64,000 nucleotides of DNA, from the NCBI GenBank assembly GCA_017311315.1, contig CM029640.1:11934640-11998639 (forward strand). The letters run 5' to 3'. A program made the translations under genes and the position numbers. Positions within the stretch are counted from its first letter, which is position 1. Every line of letters starts with the position of its first letter. The notes under the pieces are model-generated. The model was not told where the DNA came from and did not search any database. It worked only from the letters and a program-made list of their open reading frames with translations. This DNA is from Dendrocalamus latiflorus (taxonomy: Eukaryota; Streptophyta; Magnoliopsida; Poales; Poaceae). Shown here piece after piece: positions 12,067 through 22,173 of the stretch.

Positions 12067-12894
12067 TCAGGACAGTTCTTCTTGTAGTGTCCCGTCTTCT
12101 TGCAGTGAAGACACTGATTTTTTGTCTACAGCAAATTTATTCTGTTGAGGCTGATGGACAGAGGCTTTTCCCTTGTTCTTTGAGAAGGAGGTACTGTTGA
12201 AGTTCTTTTTCTTGTTATCCTTCACATAGTTGATAGATCCACCATGTGAGGATTTTATTCTTTCCTCCTCTTGCACACACATAGCTATGCACTTTTCCAA
12301 GTCCCATTTCTCGGGCTGCATATTGTAGTTGACAACAAATGTGTCAAACTCTTTGGGCAAGGAAGCAAAAACCAAATGAATAAGGAACTCATCCTTGAGG
12401 GCCAAATCCATTGGTTTAAGCTTAGATGCCAAGTTGCTCATCCTTAGTATGTGCTCTCTTATGCCACTGCCACTGCCAGAGTACATTTCTGTCACAAGCT
12501 GCTTAATCAGCTGTGTAGCATAAGTCTTTGAAGAGCCAGTGAACTGACTCTTTATCTTATCAAGGTACTCTGTGACAGTGTCACACTCTGCAATTGAGCC
12601 CACAATTGCAGGCTCAATTGTGTTCTTTATCACAGCCACACATTTCTTGTTGGCTGTGGTCCATTTCTTATGATCAAGATCATAAGACATCTGTAAGGGA
12701 GCATGATCCCTCTGTCTTTTCTGCCAAGCAGTATCATCCTCATTTTGATCCCTCACTGGTGCCATAGGCTCAGTGGGACGTGCTGTAGTGAGGACCCAGT
12801 CCACCTCAGCCAAGATAAACGCTAAGTCTATCTTTTTCTTCCACTCTCCATAATTATCTCCTTTAAGAGTGGGGATCTCTCTGATACAACTCAT
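12067..12894 (-). pseudogene. copia gag, frameshifted before the zinc knuckle
   Basis: The likely start is the Met at 12892-12894 (MSCIREIPTLKGDNYGEW); an upstream in-frame Met at 12993 also exists. The frame carries the UBN2/DUF4219-type capsid region (YGEWKKKIDLAF and LVFASLPKEFDTFV). After a run of six A's near 12120 the frame is lost. In the next frame the zinc knuckle CLHCKKTGHYKKNC is intact and runs into the protease. A one-base slip in the A-run therefore separates capsid from nucleocapsid. It could be a mutation or, less likely, a used slip site. Confidence 0.85.
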
Positions 12895-12994
12895 TAAGTT
12901 GTATCCGCCTGAAAAATATTTCAAATAAAGTGAGAACATAACAGGAAAATTATATGCCTTATTTCCAACGTTGGTCAAAAATACGACACACAAT

Positions 12995-14316
12995 TAAATC
13001 ATTTTTATCTATACATTAAATCTACATCACCGTTGGGCAGAAATAGAAATAATGCATAAAATCATCAATTAAAAAAATTATAATACTGTTATTATCAACG
13101 TTGGTCAGAAAATAACAATAACATAAATATCTGGGATTTATATCTATTTTTCCAAAATTAAATTCTCCCGTTGGTTCGAATTTAATAATGAAAAATCAAT
13201 CAACATTAACTTTTGCACCGAAAACTGTAATTATTCTAAAAATAATTCATTATTCAAAAGCATTAAACTGTACACATTTAATCTCTGAAAATTTAACACG
13301 TTGGTGCAAAAATTTACAGAGATTTGAATCAAATTTCATTGAAATTCATCAAAAATACTTCTGAAAATCATTAAATCCATTTTCGGGATTTTACTGTTCA
13401 TTTGGCCATTTCGGCCTGCTCAGCTCGGCCACGGCCCACGGCGGCCTGCCCGCGCGCGGCCTTGGCGGCCTGCTCGGCCTGCCCGCCCGCGGCCTCGGCG
13501 GCCTTCTCACGCGGCCCGCACAGCCGGCCTCACGCGCGCGCGCGGCCTCTTTCTCCCTTTCATTTCAGCCGTTGGATTCGCATCCAACGCTCGAGATCCT
13601 GCGCGGTCACGGCCTTCGGCGAACCGCACCGCATCGGCGCGATCCGAGCCGTCCACGCGCGATCCGGCGGCTCCCGTTCCGCGCGCGCACCGCAACCTGG
13701 GCCTGGGCCGTGAATTCTCTCGCCCGCCTGGGCCGAAAGCCAGCCCGCGCGATCTTAGCCGCCCGATCGCATCCGACGGCTGCGCGGCGTTCTCGCCGGA
13801 TCAAAACCGGCTCGCGGCGGACGCCCCCGAAACTCTAATTCATTCTGCCTCTCCCCTCTCTCTCTCTCCGCACCCGAGCGAGCGAAGCGACGGCGGTGGC
13901 GGCGACTTCGTCCACGCCGCCGGAGAAGGAGAAGAAGAACCAGCGCCGCCATGGGCCCTCTTGCCGGCGTGCGCGCTCCCCTGAGAAGGAGCACGCCGCC
14001 GTCGAGCTGCTCCGTGTCGGCGCCCCTCCAAGCGCGCGCGCTCGGATCTGTCCCGTGCGTCGACGGTGGCCCGTACGTGGAGCGCCGGCGAGCCCACGGC
14101 CCGATTGGTCTCCCGCACGCCAGCGACGACGACGGCCCGGCGACGACGGCCAGGTGAGTCGGTTCTTTTCAGATCTAGGGTTTCCCCTTCTCTGTTCTTT
14201 CTTTCTTTCTTTTCCGCACGTCGGTCAACCGACGGCGGTCGTTGTTCTAGGGTTAGGGGGGTTTCTCCTTTTCTTTTCCCCATCTAAGATCTACGCCTAG
14301 GGTGCTCTGATACCAT
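12995..14316 (-). other. unusually long copia 5' leader with two distinct parts
   Basis: The sequence between the 5' LTR and gag is about 1.3 kb. The gag-proximal part (12960-13340) is AT-rich with the motif CGTTGG at intervals of about 45-110 bp. The LTR-proximal part (13380-14316) is extremely GC-rich, with GCGGCC-type runs at 13430-13540. On the plus strand it looks like a plant first exon: a CT-rich leader, an ATG in CCATGG context (13951), a short open frame and a CAG|GTGAGT donor at 14151-14158. I see no recognisable protein domain. Confidence 0.6.
14301..14315 (-). promoter_or_regulatory. primer binding site, initiator Met tRNA
   Basis: On the minus strand this reads TGGTATCAGAGCACC, complementary to the 3' end of initiator tRNA-Met, one base inside the 5' LTR. 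It primes minus-strand cDNA synthesis. Confidence 0.93.
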
Positions 14317-14792
14317 TGTTAGGATAGCTTTTAGGATCTCCTAGGTTAGATCTAGCGGAGTTTCTTTACGGGTTCGGGTTCTTGAGGTAATACCAAGAGG
14401 GAGAGAGAGAGGACTAACCGTCCGACGTGGAGGAGGAGGGGTTGGCCATCGCGGGTACGCTCGGTGAAGTCTGCGCACGGGCAGCGACGGTCGGGGAAGA
14501 GGTGCGGGGCTCCTTGGCGGCGGCGATCTCCCTGGCGGTGGCGATCTGGCGGTGGGTATTCCCGTCGCTGGAGCGCCCCCTCTTAGACCGGGTCTAGGGT
14601 TTGTCGGTGGGGATGGCGGCGGCACGGTGAACCTTGGTGTGCGTGCCGCCCCGGCCCCCACCTCTATTTATGTGGCGCTGGCGACAGGGGCCCACCAGCC
14701 TATTGGGCTGGGCGCCTCCGATCAGGGCGCGGTCAAGAGGAGAGGGGGGCATTTGGCCGTTGGGCCAAATGCCCTGAGATCACATTCTAACA
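14317..14792 (-). repeat. 5' LTR of the copia element
   Basis: A 476-bp LTR, TGTTAGGATAG to TTCTAACA on the plus strand, close to 8067-8541. Differences include a short block at about 14520-14545, where one LTR has GGCGATCTCCCTGGCGG and the other GGCGTGTCCCGGGCGG. Confidence 0.95.
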
Positions 14793-16127
14793 AACGGGTG
14801 TTGGGCAGCTTCTGTTTGTGAGTGCTCGATATACCTGCTGCATTGTTGGCCGGGCTTTCGGGCAGATTTGTAGACAACCGAAGGCCACCAGAACAACCAG
14901 AATAATATCTTTCTCCTCGTCACCCGTTGGCACTGCAATGCGTGGATCAAAGATATCCTTCAGTTTTGTATGCTGCTCTGTTCGACAAAAGAATGGAAGC
15001 AATAGATCACCAGGGTGTTTTCCCATCACCACTTCCAGTGCAACTACACCAAAGCTATACACGTCGCACTTCTCTGTCAACACCATTGTAGATGATAATT
15101 CTGTGATAAGAAACAAATTCAGTAGGATCAGAACAAAACCTATTTTTCTTTCTAAATCATGCCAAAATTTCATATTAAATGATAAAACAGATTAAGCCCG
15201 TGTACCTGGGGCTATATATCCACATGTCCCTGCAAATATTGTGCTCCAACTCGAGCAACTGTGCTTCAACTTCTTCGCCATGCCAAAGTCTGATACATAA
15301 GCCTTAAAATCGTGGTCTAGCAAGATGTTGCTACTTTTAATGTCACGGTGTACAATCGGATCATCACAATCATGGTGCAAGTAAGAGAGGGCTTGAGCTA
15401 CATCCCTCACAATAGCAACCCTCTTGGACCAATTGAGCTCCTTCGCTAGATCTTGCTGATGCAAAATTGATGCTAAACTTCCCCTTTCGATGAGATCATA
15501 CACAAGAAATTTGCATTGGGAATGAGAACAGAAACCATACAGCTTGACAATGCATCAGTGCCTGATTTTTGTCAACACTTCAATCTCAGCATGAAATGTT
15601 CCTTCATCAATGTATTCTTCCGTTGGGTGGAGCAGCTTGACAGCAAAGACACTCCCTCCTTCGAGCTCAACTCTGAAGACAGATCCGTATCCTCCAACAC
15701 CAATGCAGTACTTTTCATCAAAATTTTCTGTTGCATCGAGTATGTCTTGAAATGCAATCTTCCCGTCGAAATTCCATATGGACAGCATATCTCCAGACTT
15801 GCTTTTGCTACTGCTTTTTACCGATTTTCTCCTCCGACAAACAAATATGATGATTCCTATTGTGAGACAAATGAAGCAAAGGAGAGCAGAAGCAAGAAGT
15901 AGCGTCAAAACAAGATGTTTATTATTTTGGTGTTCACATGGTGTTAAGCCATAACATGTGTCACAGCAGATACCAATATTGTGGTCAAGTGAAACAAAAA
16001 TTGGCCATCTGGCGGTGTCACTGCCGTCGAATGTGAGATGCAAAAATGCAGAGGTGAGGCAAGGAGGCTCATGTTGTGTGGGTGTGGCTAGCTGGAGCTC
16101 CAAAAGGTACATGACACGCACACACAT

Positions 16128-16550
16128 ACATGGTCTTACAATATATTCTCTCCGCTTCTTTTTAATTGATGTTTTTAACTTTTCATAATTTACAAAATAT
16201 AGTTTTGACTGTTATTTTTGTAAATTTGTTTTATTATATACTAATAAAATTATAATATTAAAAAATAATGATAAAGTTAATGATATAGTTTATATATAGT
16301 TAATTTAGATAACTTTAAATATATTAATAATTAAAATTTAGAAAGTTTGATGGTGTAGATTCTAGAGTGTCACTAAAATACAGAGGCAGTACACGCGTAT
16401 TATCACTGTTGATTGTCCAGTGGAAAAAAAGATGACAAGCACAGCGTGATGTACCAGAAAGTAGACTTGACTGACCCAGGTCAATGGCCGTAAGTATGGC
16501 TGGCAAGATTTTTGAGAGATCTGTTGTTTTTTGACGTCTGATTCACAGCT
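16128..16550. other. upstream region of the unit A receptor kinase
   Basis: AT-rich, no gene. 16090-16345 matches 25860-26137 closely (GGTCTTACAATATATTCTCTCCG), showing that the unit A 5' end and the third array unit share an ancestor. The rest resembles the upstream region of unit B only loosely. Confidence 0.6.
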
Positions 16551-18045
16551 ACGTCAATATTGCTGTAGTTTCCATTAACTGTAACAAACATTCGGGCCCT
16601 GCCGAGCACCTCGATCGGGTACTCAGTCCTACCCAGAGCGTACAATCCAGCACGAACTTAAGGGCCTTTTGGAACGCACAAATGAAAAAATAGGTAAACA
16701 GGAAAACGTAGGAAGGGAGTGTCTATTTATCATTCGACTGTTTTTTCCTTGTAAATTAGTTAAATTCTGAACTATGTAACAAAACAACTAGAAAATTTAA
16801 TTCGACTGTTTTTTCCTTGTAAATTAGTTAGATTCTGAACTATGTAACAAAACAACTAGAAAATTTAATCAAATAAAATTTGACTGTGCTTCTGAGCATA
16901 CAAAACAAGTAATGATACTTGACTTAACAAATTAGTTAAGCCTATTAAGAAAAAGATTTAGAAAAGCAATGTATGCTTCCTCTTTAATTAACAAATAAAC
17001 ATCTTGGGAAAATTAAACAAACATAGCCTGACTACTATCATGCAGCTAGAATAACACAATCACACTCCAACCTCTTAGAATTCAAAAAAAAAAAAGATCA
17101 ATCGTCATCACCCGGATTGCCGCAATAAAATGCAGAACCATTTTCGAATTCAAACTAGCACACACCAATCCCCCAGTTCAGTTGCACTTCTAAAAAAAAG
17201 TGGTTATCATGTAAGTAAATAGATGAAATTAAAAATTTGATGTTTAAAAATTGTGTATATACATACACATCAAAATGGGCGCCTAACCAATAACAAAAAA
17301 ACTGTATATATACATACATATCCCGGAAGCCTAACCAACAACAAAATTGCGGACCCGATCAGAACACGAATCCTAAAGCAAAATGGGCGGTCTAAAATCT
17401 GACTGATTTCAATTAAAAAACACCCGACTGAGCTTTAGCACTTTCGTTAAAAAAATTAACCCTAAAACGTCCAATTTTTTTTTAAATTTAGCCCTCTCCT
17501 ACGTGCAGCAGTAGACCTGACGAGCTACAATATCTTGGTAGCACTGTTGCCACTGTAGCTTAGCAGGCCTGTTGCCGCGCGCGGTAGGGTGGCTATAGTG
17601 TTGTTGCATGCGATAAGTTAGTAGGGGAGAGAAAGAACTAGATTTGTAAAAATAGACATTTAGGGGCCAAATCTAAAAAAGTGCTAGAGTAATATTTATG
17701 TGATGGATTCAAGGACTAAAAAGCATAGAAAAAATATGAGATAAGCTGTTTGGAAGGTAGGAACGAGATAAACACAAGAATCTTCCTAAGAAATAATAAA
17801 ATAGAATACTCTTACTGGTGCGCTCAAATTATGGTGACTTAGAGCTATATGGCTTGATTTGCCATGCTCTTTGCAAAGGAAAGGAAAAAGAGGTTCTACG
17901 TGAATGCTTTTAATTCCTATGAAATCAATGACAAAAGAAAGTTTCTTTATTTTTTCTATGCCCCCAATCCTCCTAACCAAATCTTGCAGGAATTGAAATC
18001 CTTCACTTTTCGAACAAAATTCCTACCAGCGAGGCACTACGGTGG
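16551..18045. repeat. tandem-duplication unit B, left flank
   Basis: No gene. The ends match unit A 3948-4512. The middle includes a tandem repeat (16732-16867), AT-rich spacer, and 17786-18045, a piece that unit A has lost. Confidence 0.75.
16732..16867. repeat. 68-bp unit repeated twice in tandem
   Basis: ATTCGACTGTTTTTTCCTTG starts at 16732 and again at 16800. The two copies differ at one base that I can see (TTAAATTC versus TTAGATTC), so the duplication is recent. Confidence 0.9.
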
Positions 18046-19490
18046 CACTACTACACAAAGGGTCATCACAGACAGTTTCTGAATTATATGATTTTATGTG
18101 TCAGTGATAATAGGTGTTATCACATACGGCTTCCAAATCGTCTGTGATAAGTTAAAACACAGACAGTTAATATAAAAATCGCCGTTTGTGATACTATCAC
18201 AGACGATTTTTTGATATTAATTGTTTGTGATATGTGTTATATCACAGACGGGTTTTCTAAAAAAAACCGTCTGTGATATATTTGTACACAGACGGTTTGG
18301 AAGACGAAACCGTCTATGATAACTATTTAACAAGCTAGATTATTTATCGTTTTTCGGCTAGCCTCAGGAAATACTAGCCATGCCCTCTGAAAAAATCAAG
18401 AAGATCACATATATATAGCACAGGACAACCATTACACAAATCTCACAAATGAATTAAACAACGCAACCAGATCACATATGTAGCACATGACAATCGTTAC
18501 ACAGATCTCACAAATGAATCGTACAATTGAATGAATTATTTGATTAAGCACAATTGAGTTATTACAATTGTATCCAAGTTTCAACATCTAATCATCATTG
18601 CCGGGGTGGAACTCTCCAGTGCTATTTATGACCTTCGATATCAAGAATTGGGAAGCTTTCCTCGAATTTTGGTGAGTTTGTCAAGATTGATTACACTTTC
18701 GACGTTATGCACAAGCTGTCGCTAGTAGTGTTAAGTCATTAGCATATATATATGTGTGTGTGTGTGTGTGTGTATAAATTGATAATCACAAAATTAATAA
18801 TTATTGGTGGTTTAACAAACCTCTGGATCATTTGTCTTAGCGTCCATGATTTCCTCCATATGGCGGCAAGCGTAGAATCCACATACATTGCCCTTAGCTA
18901 CTGGTGGCACTGCAAAAATAGAGTTACATATATAGGTATTGTCAGTTATAGTCATTACAACGAAGTATGATATAGGATTGTTGTGTTGTAGCGGGTACCA
19001 GAAATCGCGTTCTATGTCGTAGTGTGGCGCTGGATTCCTAATATTTTCTTCCCTAGGCAACGTAAGCGTTGAATGACCTACGTAATTCCAAAAAATTAGC
19101 CTCGGCCATTGCAAACGAAGAGAAGATTACAATAGAGTTGTAAATGGAGGAAATGAGTTTACTTGTCAATTGTTTGTTGCACACGGGTAAAGTTATGGTT
19201 GCCACTAAGGAATCAAAGTATATTATCTTACTCTACTTTGGTACAATCACGATCAGAATCCAATGACCCCTAGTCATGTATGTCACCATAGTGATTACTC
19301 CTAAGTTCATGTTGCGTATAAAGTATTACAAATGAAATTTGTATAGCAACTAGTGAAGCACTTACCCTTGGTTGTAGAGTACCATGATGTACTCTTTGTC
19401 ACTGTGAGCAATCAATCCTCTCGTTATGTACTCTTGGACGAAGGATGTATTATCATTGATGGATTGCTCAGAGACCAATTGTGGGTCGAG
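18046..19490 (-). mobile_element. CACTA-like element relic with Ulp1-like protease exons
   Basis: Begins with CACTACTACACAAAG (18046), a CACTA-type terminus, followed by inverted CACAGACGG/CCGTCTGTG subterminal repeats to 18330 and two tandem 65-bp units (18400-18520). Minus-strand coding fragments then follow. 18812-19114 reads SIFAVPPVAKGNVCGFYACRH, matching the catalytic-Cys region of plant transposon-encoded C48 proteases. About 19235-19265 reads RGHWILIVIVP, the catalytic-His region. 19362-19490 reads a segment with DKEYIMVLYNQG. Such proteases accompany CACTA and MULE transposases in grasses. Frames are broken and no transposase is seen. A (TG)n run lies at 18753-18773. Confidence 0.65.
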
Positions 19491-21089
19491 GAAACTCACC
19501 GGTTCTCGCCGTCGCCGGACTTGTTGGATCATGTATCTATACATACATAAGTAATGAGTTATGATATTTATCGGAATTACGTAAATGTAGAACATGATTG
19601 TACAGTACACTTATCGGAATTATGACATTCATGTATTAGTGGTTCACTCCATGCCCAAAATGACTCCTTTGCCCCTATTTCTTCTTGCCTTCTTTTCTTC
19701 TTGTTTGCCTTCGGCCATCACCATCACCCCTCCAACACCTCACTGTCATCCTCAAAGGTGACTTCTTACTCACCTCTTGCTCCTCCGGGCGTCATGGTAG
19801 CCCTTGAATTTGGTTGACGGGTGTGGCACACGGAAGCTTGGAGTAGGGCAGGGCTGTCGTGGGTAAGGGAGAGGCCGGCCATGTCCTCCCAAGTGGAGAG
19901 GACCGCGCAAAGCGACATGGGTTCCTGACGTGATGGTGGTAGAGGGGGCAGCGTGGTGCATTGGCGATGGTGATGTTGTCGACATCCACCACTTTTCTCA
20001 CACCTGCGTTGTCGAACTTAGCTCCGATTGTCGTCCATAAGGCCTCAACCTCGTTGCCGCCTTGCTTATCGCCGCTCATTTAAGCACTGGTTTCGTTTAA
20101 TATATTAAGTTGGATTAATTGCTTGTTTAGGTGGAGGTCCTGAGTCGACGCCGTCTGCATATCGCTTCGCTCCGCTTGGTTAACAGACAAGTGCATGGTA
20201 GAGCGATAGACCTAAAGGTTTATGAAAATATGTGAGGCTTACAGGATATGATGATGTTTATGTGGAAATGTGATGTTTACATGACATGATGTTGCATGGT
20301 AAATGATGGTAATGATGATGGAGTAAGGTGGGCAATGATGCTTAAGTAAGGTAGGCAATGATGCTTACCTGCTAATGATGTTAACAATGAGCATGATTAT
20401 GATAATGGACATTTGCATTTGCATCATGTGCACTCAAGAGTGAGGGCGGTGAGAAAGTCTAGCTACGAGCAAAGCTAGTTGACTAGTTCGGAGTGCTCTT
20501 GAGTAAGTCCTACTTCGGTAGGCCTCCACGGGAGTGGAGAGACCCCGTGCCGATATGGGCAGGCCCAAGATTTTGGGTGAACATCGACGGGTGTTCACTC
20601 AGCAATACCGGTATATGCAATGAGATGAGCAAATGAGCATGTAGGGTAGTGCTGCATCGCACTAATGATTTGACAATGAACGAATATGAAATGAAGATAT
20701 GAACCGGATAATGTATGAGGAGAACGTTATGGCAGGTAAAATTTGCTTATATGATTGGATAGTGTTTATCGTTCTATTATGTACTTGCTGAGTTGTTGGA
20801 CTTACCCTTGCTTTGTTGCTAATTTTAGGTGACCGTTGAGGATGACATGCTCGAGCGGGATTAGCACATGAATAACTTCACGTATTTACAGTACTTCACC
20901 TACTAGCTTTTGTTAGTATGTTTAACTCCACTAGTGAGCTAGAATAGTTGCTTAAAAATGGTATGATGTAAGTGATCGTTGCTTTTGAATAAAGTAGAGT
21001 TTGCTTAAAATGATCAACAGTTGTTCGAAAATGATATTAATGTGCAATGATGATAGCACTCTAAGTCTAGAGGATGGGCGGGGTGTTAC
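19491..21089. mobile_element. LTR-retrotransposon-like insertion in unit B
   Basis: Unit A lacks this block. It ends in CGGGGTGTTACA (21078-21089), the typical terminus of a grass gypsy LTR family. A second terminus of the same type, GACGGGGTGTTACA, lies at 22123-22136. A minus-strand frame (19792-20079) beginning MSGDKQGGNEVEALW may be a gag N-terminus, but I do not recognise it with certainty. I cannot place both LTR borders. Confidence 0.45.
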
Positions 21090-22173
21090 AGTATTGTCAG
21101 GCCCGCAAAAAGTTTGTCTCTAATAATTTGTGTTTTCTCTAAAAAAATTATGTTGAAATTTGCTGTTCTCAATTCTTAGTCAAGAATTTTGTTAGAGATA
21201 GCAATCAATGTTTTCTACAACCGTATGAAATTTCAGCTAACTTGGTGGTGGAGACAGGTATGATGTGAACATCAGTTTTTTCCTTTCCTTTTGGTTCATC
21301 TTATAATAGATTTATTTAGCTTTTAAGCTTGGCCAGAAGCTTTGACATTTGCTTAAGGAAGAACATAGGCACCCGGGTTCGAACCCAAGTGGACGGGTCA
21401 TTTGATGGCACCCTCAATCAACCAAAACAGTGCTTCGTTCCTTAAAAGATTTATCATATGTTTCTCTGTTTCATTACTCAAGTTAAATTCGAACATGAAA
21501 TTATTTATGATTGTATATTGTATATGATTTTCACAACTATTTATTGGCGGGAGCAACAAGAGCAAGAGAGGTTAGAAGGTGGCAAGAGGCGGTGATGGAT
21601 CCGGCATCAATAGCCATTGGAGATGAGGAAGGAGGGCTATGGCGGCGGCGGTGGAAGTGTTGGTGCGGCAAAAGAGGAGGCGAGAGGCGGTAGCAGAGGA
21701 AGAGGGACTCGCCAGAGGACCGCGCTGGCATCGGAGGTGATGCCAGCGTGGCGGCAGGGTGGGGGTGGCTGCTCGTCGGGTGAAGGGCTAGAGGCGGAGT
21801 TGGTGCAGGAGAAGCTGGGAGATGCCGGGATGGTTCGATCCGTTTTGATCATTGGATCATTGGATTGCGATCAAATGCCCTAAAATTCAACTATTTTGAT
21901 CCCAAAATTACTCGATTCATATATACACAATCCCTTTTTTAATTGCATGAACGTACAGAAACTGTTTGTTTCTTATTCTACAAGTGAGGATGCTTCATGA
22001 TAGTCTCTTCAGAGTCCCAGAGGCATCCGATAAAGTTGGAATATACAGAGAATGCTTCATGGTCAATCAACCATTTAATGGTAAGAGTATACAGTGGTGG
22101 TAGCATTCCGGCTCAGAGAGTGGACGGGGTGTTACAATAGCTGCCTACCCTTGAGAGTTGAGACTGAAATGCA
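21090..22173. other. no recognised gene; palindrome and LTR end
   Basis: AT-rich to about 21500, with a GGTTCGAACCC box at 21376-21386, then a purine-rich stretch of GGC codon-like sequence (21540-21850) with open frames on both strands but no domain. 21997-22080 matches unit A around 7760-7840. 22090-22136 is an LTR end. 22137-22173 is the 3' flank of the receptor kinase. Confidence 0.4.

Larger units (their letters stand above)
8067..14792 (-). mobile_element. near-complete Ty1/copia retrotransposon
   Basis: A 6726-bp element with two LTRs, inserted in the last exon of the unit A receptor kinase. The target-site duplication AACGG is at 8062-8066 and 14793-14797; the empty site is AACGG at 22243-22247 in unit B. 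On the minus strand the order is 5' LTR, initiator-Met primer site, a long leader, gag, protease, integrase, RT, RNase H, purine tract, 3' LTR. By eye the LTRs differ at roughly 12-16 positions plus one small rearrangement, so it is fairly young. Gag is frameshifted and pol has three in-frame stops. Confidence 0.95.
7997..16127 (-). pseudogene. LRR receptor-like kinase, unit A, dead copy
   Basis: A truncated paralogue of the intact gene at 22174-25197. The minus strand from 16127 reads a short hybrid N-terminus, then a transmembrane segment (LVLTLLLASALLCFICLT) and the start of the kinase (GVGGYGSV, AVKLL). An Arg codon (CGA in unit B) has become TGA at 15555-15557. Coding then continues to the activation loop; the intron (about 15101-15205) and second exon (from 15100) follow. 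That exon is interrupted at 14792 by the copia element and resumes at 8066 down to about 7997. The whole LRR ectodomain is missing: near 16010 the sequence jumps to upstream material resembling 25760 onward. Confidence 0.9.

Noticed and set aside
13402..14300. Several GC-rich ORFs as independent genes
   Set aside because: They lie between a copia LTR and its gag and show no domain; treated as leader with possible captured exon.
21376..21386. tRNA or SINE from the GGTTCGAACCC box
   Set aside because: No matching A box, acceptor stem or anticodon arm around it; the palindrome alone is not enough.
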